Shown: piece after piece, positions 6,016-11,994 of the stretch | Position numbering within the stretch: position 1 is the first letter of the stretch | Layout of the letters: each line of letters starts with the position of its first letter | From: Candidatus Cloacimonadota bacterium | GTDB lineage: Bacteria; Cloacimonadota; Cloacimonadia; Cloacimonadales; TCS61 | Length of the DNA stretch: 11,994 nt | Assembly: GCA_016931665.1 (NCBI GenBank) | Contig: JAFGEH010000125.1 | Span: 1 to 11,994, forward strand | Direction of reading: 5' to 3' | Made by a program: the position numbers and the translations under genes | The notes under the pieces: generated by a model | Told to the model about the DNA's origin: nothing | What the model saw: the letters and a program-made list of their open reading frames with translations, nothing else | The model's database searches: none

Positions 6016-6480
6016 ATGAAAAAGAGTAGTATGGCCTTTGTATCTGTTTCATTGTTTTTTATGATTTTACTGGCTCTTCCGCAGTCTGCTGCCGCTCAGA
6101 ACATGACGCTGGCTCCTCACCGGATCGTACTTAATACCAACGGTGCTCAGGAAAATCTGCAGGCAATTATTCCAATGGGTATTCCTTCTGGTTACCAGAT
6201 AGGGCCCTTCAGCATCAGCCTTTATTTCGACGGACAGTTCGTTATGATGGCTACCGGACTGGAATATTGCTACATCGATGATAACTTCTTTGTTCTTTAT
6301 GACTGGGATCTGCTGGTCCAGAATCCACTTCTGCAGGAAATGGCTGGTTCTACTGTTACCGCTAATGTTATTGGCAGCTGTACTATCCTCTCAGAAACCG
6401 GTCCGCCTATTACCTGCAATTTTAATCATTATGATGATGCAATTATCTTAGCTCCGGGTAAGAAGATGTCCAGGAATTGA
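6016..6480 (+). CDS. Small secreted protein of unknown function
   Basis: 154 residues with a clear Sec signal peptide: basic MKKSS, a hydrophobic stretch at about 7-21, and a likely cleavage after SAAA (residues 24-27), leaving a mature protein of about 127 residues starting QNMTLAPHR. The mature part is rich in beta-prone segments (PFSISLYFDGQFVMMATGLEY, 64-84) and has three cysteines (85, 122, 134). No enzymatic motif, lipobox, anchoring helix or sorting signal is visible, so it is probably periplasmic or released. I do not recognise the family. A strong AAGGAGG (6004-6010) with 5-base spacing supports the start and suggests good expression. It is monocistronic, ended by a strong terminator, and divergent from the TPR kinase, with which it might be co-regulated. 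Confidence 0.8.
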   Translation: MKKSSMAFVSVSLFFMILLALPQSAAAQNMTLAPHRIVLNTNGAQENLQAIIPMGIPSGYQIGPFSISLYFDGQFVMMATGLEYCYIDDNFFVLYDWDLLVQNPLLQEMAGSTVTANVIGSCTILSETGPPITCNFNHYDDAIILAPGKKMSRN

Positions 6481-6499
6481 TTACTCCTTCCAAGACTGT

Positions 6500-6527
6500 A
6501 AACGGCTGATTATTCAGCCGTTTTTTT
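6500..6527 (+). terminator. Intrinsic terminator of the secreted-protein gene
   Basis: The stem AAACGGCTGA (6500-6509) pairs with its complement at 6514-6523 around a TTAT loop and runs directly into seven T (6521-6527). A textbook Rho-independent terminator 20 bases after the stop at 6480. Confidence 0.93.
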
Positions 6528-6687
6528 ATCCTGATATCAATATTATTAAATCGATCGGACTGGTTGTATCATCATCAAGAAAGGAAAGAATCTTCTTGGC
6601 ACTCAGAATTGATTTTTCTAGTTATCAGATACGTTGACTTTATAGATCAATTAATACTTGATAAAAAGTGAAATGATAGAAGTTATA

Positions 6688-7509
6688 TTAGGCTTTCTTC
6701 TTCGCCATGTTTTTCTTAATGTGTTTAAAGGCTTCTTCGATCATGGCAAAACCTTTATAGGCTTGACCGATATGGTAATTAGTAGTTATCTCATCGGAGC
6801 TTAGCCTTTCACCAGGCGATTCGATACCAAAGTTATAGAGCATTTCCTGATCAGTTATAAGTGAATCCATAGCATCTTTGGCTCCCTTGTGTTCAGGATC
6901 GAGCTGCAGTACTTTTTTGAAGTGCTCAATGGCTCTGGCTATCTCCTTGATCCCTAAATAAGAAAGAGCCAGATGGTATTGTACGGATACCAGGTTGGGA
7001 TCCTCTGACTCTATCTTCTCCAGATACTTTATGGCTTCCTTGTATTTACCCAGAGCTTTCAGAGACATGGACATCTGATAGAAACCAAGAGTTCCCTTGG
7101 GATTTTTCTCATTCAGATTACGAAAAGATTCGATACTTTTTCGCAGATTACCAGTATGATAATAAGCCAACCCTTTCCAGTAATAAGCCATATACAAGTC
7201 CGGTTCCTTATTGATTATCCGGTTGAAGAGGTCAATTGCTTTGGTAAACTGAGTTGCCCGGAAATAAGCTATCCCGAGTCGATATAGAGCCAGGCTGTAC
7301 TCAGGCTGGAGACTGATAGCTTTTTCATAGAACCGGATCGAATCCCCCATATCGCCCAGCATATAATACAGTTCTCCGAGATTATAAAAAACCTGAACAT
7401 TGCTGTAATCCATTTCCAGAACTTTTTTATATTCCTCGATGGCTCTTCGCAGTTCACCATGCATTTTCAGCTCTTCAGCCTCAGCCAGAATTTTACTTCT
7501 CTTTTCCAT
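6688..7509 (-). CDS. TPR-repeat protein (cytoplasmic scaffold, function unknown)
   Basis: 273 residues made almost entirely of TPR units: about six consecutive 34-residue repeats from residue 3 to 206. Examples are VFYNLGELYYMLGDMGDSIRFYEKAISLQP (40-69; first 20 residues enough to recognise), ALYRLGIAYF (74-83), AYYWKGLAYYHTG (108-120) and VQYHLALSYLG (176-186), each with the usual Gly/Ala/Pro pattern. The C-terminal part (220-273) is less regular, has a further possible TPR (NYHIGQAYKGFAMIEEAFKHI) and ends in KKNMAKKKA. There is no signal peptide or membrane helix, so it is cytoplasmic. TPRs mediate protein-protein contacts; the partner is unknown. AGGAAG four bases before ATG 7509 supports the start. 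It lies downstream of the malic enzyme terminator and so probably has its own promoter; a poor candidate is TTGAAC (7558-7553) with TATTAG (7536-7531), spacer 16. Confidence 0.85.
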   Translation of the reverse strand: MEKRSKILAEAEELKMHGELRRAIEEYKKVLEMDYSNVQVFYNLGELYYMLGDMGDSIRFYEKAISLQPEYSLALYRLGIAYFRATQFTKAIDLFNRIINKEPDLYMAYYWKGLAYYHTGNLRKSIESFRNLNEKNPKGTLGFYQMSMSLKALGKYKEAIKYLEKIESEDPNLVSVQYHLALSYLGIKEIARAIEHFKKVLQLDPEHKGAKDAMDSLITDQEMLYNFGIESPGERLSSDEITTNYHIGQAYKGFAMIEEAFKHIKKNMAKKKA

Positions 7510-7569
7510 ATTTCTTCCTGGTTATTTATTCTAATACCTGTATGGAGAAAAAGTTCAATAATGTAAAGT

Positions 7570-7608
7570 AAAAAAATGGGGCAACATACCAGAACAGTTT
7601 GTCGCCCC
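7570..7608 (-). terminator. Intrinsic terminator of the sucCD-fumAB-malic enzyme operon
   Basis: On the minus strand GGGGCGACA (7608-7600) pairs with TGTTGCCCC (7586-7578): nine pairs including one G-U, with a 13-base loop, followed by ATTTTTTT (7577-7570). It lies about 20 bases after the malic enzyme stop and separates that operon from the TPR gene. Confidence 0.85.
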
Positions 7609-7628
7609 CTGTTTCAATAATCGTTCAG

Positions 7629-9083
7629 TTATCTGGCCTGTTCAATAGCCCAGCTGATTGCCTCGGTCAGCATCTCTGCGGGAGGGCTTCCAATAAAACC
7701 ATTATTCATCAGTGAGTGGGTCATATTCCGGGAATGTTCAATATCTTTTTTAGCCATTTGGAACGCTTCTTCCCGGGTCATTATTTTACGGGCAACTCCG
7801 TCTTTGACAGCCTGCATGGCAACAGCGGCTGATTCTTCCGGAAATACTGTAGCTTCATCCATAGTGGGAACAATGTTTTCAGGATTGATCCCGCGTTTTT
7901 CTGCGTAATCCGCCAGGGAATGAGCTGCTGCAATTGCCATGTTATCCGTTACTTTCCTGGCTCTGACCATTAAGGCTCCTTTGAGGATACCGGGAAATCC
8001 CAGTGAATTATTCACCTGATTGGGAAAATCTCCCCGGCCTGTAGCAACAATATAGGCCCCGGCCTCTTTGGCGGCATAAGGATAGATCTCGGGAACAGGG
8101 TTGGCACAAGTGAATACGATCGAACGGGCAGCCATGGAATGAATCCACTCGGGTTTTACAGTATCCGGTCCCGGTTTGGAAAGAGCAATCAATACATCTG
8201 CCCCCCTGCAGGCAACAGCAAAATCTGTTATTTTCTGAGGATTGGTAGTCTGGCATAATTCCCATTTGCGGTAGAACCGGGGATCGGCTTTAATATCCTC
8301 CCTGCCGGAATGCAGGGAGCTGCGGGAATCAAAGATCGTCATTTTCTCCGGATCTCCTCCGGCAGCAATGATAATTCTGGCAATAGTTGTATTGGAAGCC
8401 CCTGCACCCATCATTACGATCCGGGTATTCCCAATCTGACGGTCTGTAAGTTTAAGGGCATTGATCAATCCTGCCAGGGTTACGCAGGCTGTTCCCTGAG
8501 CATCATCATGCCAGACCGGGATATCACATTCTTCCCGAAGGGTATCCAGAACTTTATAGCAATTAGGTTGAGAGATATCTTCCAGATTAATTGCTCCGAA
8601 ACTGGGTTCGCACATTTTTACAAAGTCAATAATCTTATCCGGATCTTTCTCGCCTTTGCCATTAGTGCTGTTTATACAGAGGGCAACCGCATCGATCCCG
8701 CCCAGATATTTCATCAGGAAAGCCTTACCTTCCATTACACCCAGTCCGCCGGGAGGAGTGCAATCACCATCTCCCAGTACACGTGTGGAATCGCTGACTA
8801 CTCCCACCAGGTTTCCCCGGTTGGTTAGTTCAAAACTGGTATCGTTATTATCCCTGATTGTGGTGGAAATCTTGGAAACACCGGGAGTATACCAGATATT
8901 GAACCAGTTGAATCCAAATACTCCGGCTTTGGGAATTGTCTGGATCTTACCGCCGTACCAGCGGTGAGATTTTTCCGCCATTCTTTTCAGAAAGAGTGTT
9001 TTGGCTTTAGCTATCTGTTCCTGGGAAAAATTTTCAGGAAAAACTTCATTCAAGTTGGAAAGATCCATCTTAATCTTATTCAT
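7629..9083 (-). CDS. Malic enzyme, NAD(P)-dependent (malate to pyruvate + CO2)
   Basis: 484 residues. Catalyses oxidative decarboxylation of malate (or the reverse carboxylation) with a divalent metal and NAD(P). Visible motifs: WYTPGVSKIS with Tyr65 (general acid), VVSDSTRVLGDGD (95-107), MEGKAFLMKYLGGIDA with Lys120 (general base), EDISQPNCY (168-176) and PVWHDDAQGTA (189-199) holding the metal-ligand acids, the nucleotide loop MGAGASNTTIARI (225-237), CANPVPEIYP (326-335) and RGDFPNQVNNSLGFPGI (350-366). The acid D252 after the second Rossmann strand favours NAD, but the following S-R leaves NADP possible. It is longer than the usual bacterial short form of about 390-440 residues, mainly at the N-terminus and in a C-terminal helical tail after about 440. 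GGGG, seven bases before ATG 9083, is its Shine-Dalgarno. Last gene of the sucCD-fumAB operon, 14 bases after fumB. Confidence 0.95.
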   Translation of the reverse strand: MNKIKMDLSNLNEVFPENFSQEQIAKAKTLFLKRMAEKSHRWYGGKIQTIPKAGVFGFNWFNIWYTPGVSKISTTIRDNNDTSFELTNRGNLVGVVSDSTRVLGDGDCTPPGGLGVMEGKAFLMKYLGGIDAVALCINSTNGKGEKDPDKIIDFVKMCEPSFGAINLEDISQPNCYKVLDTLREECDIPVWHDDAQGTACVTLAGLINALKLTDRQIGNTRIVMMGAGASNTTIARIIIAAGGDPEKMTIFDSRSSLHSGREDIKADPRFYRKWELCQTTNPQKITDFAVACRGADVLIALSKPGPDTVKPEWIHSMAARSIVFTCANPVPEIYPYAAKEAGAYIVATGRGDFPNQVNNSLGFPGILKGALMVRARKVTDNMAIAAAHSLADYAEKRGINPENIVPTMDEATVFPEESAAVAMQAVKDGVARKIMTREEAFQMAKKDIEHSRNMTHSLMNNGFIGSPPAEMLTEAISWAIEQAR

Positions 9084-9097
9084 ACTAAACCCCTTTG

Positions 9098-9655
9098 TTA
9101 TTCTTGATTATACTGTTTCACGCCTTCTTGAAAGATATCACGCCCCCGGATGTCATTGGCCACTATACAGGGAAAATTCTCAACAGTTAATTCCCGGATT
9201 GCTTCCGTACCCAGATCTTCGTAAGCAATAATCCGGGCAGCTTTGATGGATTTAGCTACCACCACTGCTGCACCACCGATAGCAACCAGATAGACAGCTT
9301 TATTTTCTACCAGGGAGTCTATCACCGGTTGCGTGCGAGGACCTTTCCCGATCATGGCTTTCAATCCTGCCTTGAGTAAGGTAGGAGTATAAGGATCCAT
9401 ACGGTAGCTCGTGGTGGGACCCGCAGAACCGATTGGTTTCCCGGGTGGAGCCGGAGCCGGACCTACATAATAGATCGCCTGTCCCTTGATATCAAAAGGA
9501 AGTTCCTTCCCGGCTTCCACTAGCTCTACAAGTCTTTTATGTGCTGCATCCCGGCCTGTATAAATCAAGCCGGTAATAAAGACTTTGTCGCCGATTTCCA
9601 GCTTACTCAGATCTTCTTCCTGCAGGGGAGTATTCAAATATACAGTTTTAGCCAT
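9098..9655 (-). CDS. fumB: Class I fumarate hydratase, beta (C-terminal) subunit
   Basis: 185 residues, the usual size for the separate beta subunit. It supplies the swivelling beta domain that closes on the Fe-S active site of the alpha subunit, together converting fumarate and malate. Motifs: GDKVFITGLIYTGRDAAHKR (22-41), QAIYYVGPAPAPPGKPIGSA (59-78), GPTTSYRMDPYTPTLL (79-94), MIGKGPR (101-107) and the C-terminal IGGAAVVVAKSI. A tartrate dehydratase beta subunit belongs to the same family and cannot be excluded by sequence alone, but the sucCD and malic enzyme neighbours favour fumarase. The name fumB here means beta subunit, not E. coli FumB. AAGGAG five bases before ATG 9655 supports the start. 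It follows the alpha gene by 13 bases. Confidence 0.93.
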   Translation of the reverse strand: MAKTVYLNTPLQEEDLSKLEIGDKVFITGLIYTGRDAAHKRLVELVEAGKELPFDIKGQAIYYVGPAPAPPGKPIGSAGPTTSYRMDPYTPTLLKAGLKAMIGKGPRTQPVIDSLVENKAVYLVAIGGAAVVVAKSIKAARIIAYEDLGTEAIRELTVENFPCIVANDIRGRDIFQEGVKQYNQE

Positions 9656-9668
9656 CTTTGCTCCTTCG

Positions 9669-10514
9669 TTAAATTACAGCACTCTTATGCCGGGCTGCAT
9701 GACATTGTACATTCACCGCCACTGGCATGGAAGCTATATGACATGGTTTATGCAGGATATGAACACCCAGGGCGGTTGTCCGCCCTCCTAATCCCTGCGG
9801 CCCAATACCAAGTTTATTAATTTTTTCCAGGATATCCTGCTCAACCTGATTCCATTTGGCATCCGGGTTGGGTTCTCCCAGTTTGCGCAACAGGGCTTTT
9901 TTGGCCAGCAGAGCACTCTGTTCGAAATTACCTCCCAGGCCAACACCTACCACAACAGGGGGGCAGGGATTGCCACCGGAACGGCGGATCCGGTCGACTA
10001 CAAAATCAATAACCCCTTTAATTCCGTCAGCAGCTTTCATCATTCGTACTTCACTCATGTTTTCGGAACCACCGCCTTTAGGAGCCACAGTGATCTTAAT
10101 TTTATCGCCGGGGACTATATCCGTATAGATAATGGCCGGAGTGTTATCTTTGGTGTTTACTCTTTCCATAATTGGATCATCGACCATGGATTTGCGCAGA
10201 TATCCATCTTTGTAACCCTGGCGAACTCCTTCATTGATAGCCTCGGTGAAATCGCCGCCGGTCAGATGCACATCCTGACCAAGCTCTACGAACACAACTG
10301 CTACTCCGGTATCCTGACAGATAGGCATTTGTTCCGTGGCTGCCAATTCATAATTCTCCAGCATAATATTCAGAACTTCTCTGGCTGTAGTCGATTCTTC
10401 CCGGGCAGCATATTCCCTGATCACCGAGATAACATCTTCTCCTAAATAGTAATTAGCATCAATGCATAATTTTTTTACTACCGGGATTATTTCCTGTACA
10501 TTGATTGTTCGCAC
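9669..10514 (-). CDS. fumA: Class I (4Fe-4S) fumarate hydratase, alpha subunit
   Basis: 281 residues, full length for the separate alpha subunit of the oxygen-sensitive fumarase. Three cysteines sit where the family ligates the 4Fe-4S cluster: C66 in PICQDTGVAVVF, C184 in GGNPCPPVVVGVGLGG and C271 in NVQCHAARH. The fourth iron carries substrate. Other marks are GYLRKSMVDDP (104-114), PKGGGSENMSE (145-155) and GPQGLGGRTTALGV (238-251). The start is GTG (10514-10512) with AGGAG five bases upstream, at the expected family N-terminus. It is translated 14 bases after sucD and 13 before the beta subunit. The annotation covers the tartrate dehydratase/fumarase family; context supports fumarate as substrate. 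The oxygen-labile cluster fits an anaerobic host. Confidence 0.94.
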   Translation of the reverse strand: MRTINVQEIIPVVKKLCIDANYYLGEDVISVIREYAAREESTTAREVLNIMLENYELAATEQMPICQDTGVAVVFVELGQDVHLTGGDFTEAINEGVRQGYKDGYLRKSMVDDPIMERVNTKDNTPAIIYTDIVPGDKIKITVAPKGGGSENMSEVRMMKAADGIKGVIDFVVDRIRRSGGNPCPPVVVGVGLGGNFEQSALLAKKALLRKLGEPNPDAKWNQVEQDILEKINKLGIGPQGLGGRTTALGVHILHKPCHIASMPVAVNVQCHAARHKSAVI

Positions 10515-10528
10515 AGTAACTCCTTTTT

Positions 10529-11404
10529 TTAATGTTGTTTTAATATTTCGAATATTTTTTCTCCCACCTGGGCGGGAGATTCCACCACCAGAACTCCGGC
10601 ATTCTTCAATGCTGTCATTTTTTCCAGGGCAGTTCCTTTACTGCCAGCAATGATGGCGCCGGCATGCCCCATGCGTTTTCCCGGGGGAGCCGTCTGACCG
10701 GCAATAAAGGCAACAACCGGTTTATGAAAATCATGCTTGATGAATTCCGCCGCCAGAATCTCCAGATCTCCGCCAATCTCGCCAATTATAACAACGGCCT
10801 CTGTTTCTTCATCCCGCTGAAACAGCTCCAGTAGATCAACAAAGGTAGAGCCTATAATAGGATCTCCACCAATACCAACGGCAGTAGAGATCCCCAATCC
10901 GACGTTAACAACCTGGTTGGCCATTTCATAAGTCAGAGTCCCGGATTTAGAGATCAGTCCCACCGGGCCTTTCCTGAAGACAAAACCAGGCATAATGCCT
11001 ATTTTGGCTTCATCCGAAGTAATTATACCAGGGCAGTTCGGTCCGATCAATCTGGCTCCCTGTTTCTGCACATATTTTTTTGCCAGCATAACATCATTCA
11101 CAGGAATCCCTTCCGTAATACAGACTATTATTTTAATTCCTGCTCCGGCAGCTTCCATAATGGCATCTCCGGCAAATCCCGGAGGTACAAAGATCATTGA
11201 GACATCAGCTTCTGTTTCTGCCACAGCCTGCTTTACGGTATCATAAACTGGCCGGTCCAGATGTATCTGTCCACCTTTACCTGGAGTTACACCCCCCACA
11301 ATATTGGTGCCATAAACTAAACACTTTTCAGCGTGGAAGGTAGCCTCTTTGCCGGTAAACCCCTGTACGATGACCCTGCTATGTCGATTTACCAGAATAC
11401 TCAT
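10529..11404 (-). CDS. sucD: Succinyl-CoA synthetase, alpha subunit
   Basis: 291 residues, normal length. With SucC it interconverts succinyl-CoA + NDP + Pi and succinate + CoA + NTP. The CoA-binding Rossmann part has VIVQGFTGKEATFHAEKCL (11-29) and GGVTPGKGG (37-45); the ligase part has RLIGPNCPGII (118-128), GLISKSGTLTYEM (149-161), VGIGGDPIIGSTFVD (176-190) and the phosphohistidine motif GKRMGHAGAII with His247. The ATG (11404-11402) overlaps the sucC stop as ATGA, so the two subunits are translationally coupled and made in equal amount. It lies 14 bases upstream of fumA. Nucleotide specificity (ADP or GDP) is set mainly by SucC and is not visible here. Confidence 0.97.
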   Translation of the reverse strand: MSILVNRHSRVIVQGFTGKEATFHAEKCLVYGTNIVGGVTPGKGGQIHLDRPVYDTVKQAVAETEADVSMIFVPPGFAGDAIMEAAGAGIKIIVCITEGIPVNDVMLAKKYVQKQGARLIGPNCPGIITSDEAKIGIMPGFVFRKGPVGLISKSGTLTYEMANQVVNVGLGISTAVGIGGDPIIGSTFVDLLELFQRDEETEAVVIIGEIGGDLEILAAEFIKHDFHKPVVAFIAGQTAPPGKRMGHAGAIIAGSKGTALEKMTALKNAGVLVVESPAQVGEKIFEILKQH

Positions 11405-11994
11405 TGATTACACCCCCCGGCTGCCTGTACTGCCAGCCTGGCACCTTCTGCCAGATCCGAGGCTGTAATCAGGTTTGTGATATTGGCCTGCTTCAGTATT
11501 CCAGCAGCTTCCTGAGAATTGGTGCCATCCAGGCGTACTATTACAGGAACCGTCACATGCGTCCGGGTAGTAGCATCGATAATGCCGTTGGCTATCCGGT
11601 CACAGCGGACAATTCCGCCAAAGATATTGACAAATATAGCTTTAACATTATGATCCTTTAATATAATAGAAAATCCCTGGGCTACTGATTCGGCACTGGC
11701 TCCTCCTCCCACATCCAGAAAATTGGCTGGTTCTCCCCCTTCATATTTAATAATATCCATGGTTGACATTGCCAAACCTGCCCCGTTGACCATACATCCG
11801 ACATTACCATCCAGTTTTACATAATTGAGTCCGTAAATCCCCGCTTCCAGTTCCGTCGGTTCTTCTTCATCCATATCGCGCAAATCCAGGATATCAGGAT
11901 GACGGAAGAGGGCATTATCATCAAATCCCATCTTTGCATCAAGGGCAATGAAATCTCCATCCTTCGTTTCGATCAGGGGATTAATCTCAATCAG
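11401..11994 (-). CDS. sucC: Succinyl-CoA synthetase, beta subunit (partial, N-terminus outside window)
   Basis: 197 C-terminal residues of about 390; the frame is open to the window edge, so the gene begins beyond 11994. The first visible residues LIEINPLIETKDGDFIALDA carry the EINPL motif of the ATP-grasp domain, followed by the AKMGFDDNALFRHP segment. The CoA ligase domain then shows YVKLDGNVGCMVNGAGLAM, DVGGGASAESVAQGF and NIFGGIVRCDRIANG, all diagnostic of SucC. The C-terminus VPVIVRLDGTNSQEAAGIL and the tail GGCNQ are complete. Its stop (11403-11401) overlaps the sucD start. An internal methionine (11931) is not the start, because the conserved EINPL lies before it. Confidence 0.96.
   Translation of the reverse strand: MIEINPLIETKDGDFIALDAKMGFDDNALFRHPDILDLRDMDEEEPTELEAGIYGLNYVKLDGNVGCMVNGAGLAMSTMDIIKYEGGEPANFLDVGGGASAESVAQGFSIILKDHNVKAIFVNIFGGIVRCDRIANGIIDATTRTHVTVPVIVRLDGTNSQEAAGILKQANITNLITASDLAEGARLAVQAAGGCNQ

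Noticed and set aside
6635..6665. Inverted repeat around GATCAATTAATACTTGAT as terminator of the TPR gene
   Set aside because: The stem is only about five A/T-rich pairs and lacks a proper T-tract on the minus strand.
8310..8828. 172-codon plus-strand ORF inside the malic enzyme gene
   Set aside because: It lies antisense to highly conserved malic enzyme motifs; no family features or ribosome binding site.

Overview
The window appears to come from an anaerobic or microaerophilic bacterium. It has compact operons, good AGGAGG-type ribosome binding sites, oxygen-sensitive class I (Fe-S) fumarase and a selenoprotein. The combination of a succinyl-CoA synthetase / two-subunit fumarase / malic enzyme operon, a soluble TPR histidine kinase and moderate GC would suit a fermentative or syntrophic candidate-phylum lineage such as Cloacimonadota. 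That assignment is an inference with low confidence, because no rRNA or marker phylogeny is available here.

Left part (1-2029): a small membrane protein runs rightward and meets, at a perfect inverted repeat acting as a terminator on both strands, a leftward two-gene operon. The first gene of that operon is a peroxiredoxin whose peroxidatic cysteine codon is an in-frame TGA (1401-1403). The reading frame and the family sequence continue without interruption across it, and a GGUC-loop hairpin follows at the position of a bacterial SECIS element. It is therefore read as a selenocysteine peroxiredoxin (PrxU-like), not as two broken ORFs. Its stop overlaps a UUG start of trmO (tRNA t6A37 methyltransferase), so trmO translation may depend on selenocysteine insertion upstream.

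Middle part (2030-6527): a flavin-reductase-like FMN protein, then a rightward operon of a small membrane-anchored protein of unknown function, a nitroreductase and an alkyltransferase-like DNA-lesion protein (PWHR in place of PCHR). These converge, with stop codons overlapping by 4 bases, on a large cytoplasmic histidine kinase with TPR sensor repeats and no partner regulator in view. Divergent from the kinase is a small secreted protein of unknown function ending in a strong intrinsic terminator.

Right part (6688-11994): a leftward TPR scaffold protein and, upstream of it and separated by a terminator, the leftward operon sucC(partial)-sucD-fumA-fumB-malic enzyme. Junctions are a 4-base overlap or 13-14 bases. 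Together these enzymes cover succinyl-CoA to succinate and fumarate to malate to pyruvate, the C4 branch used in propionate or succinate metabolism. The succinate/fumarate oxidoreductase needed to connect the two halves is not in the window.

The most notable item is the selenoprotein with its embedded SECIS and the coupled trmO. No CRISPR, IS element, tRNA or rRNA was seen.
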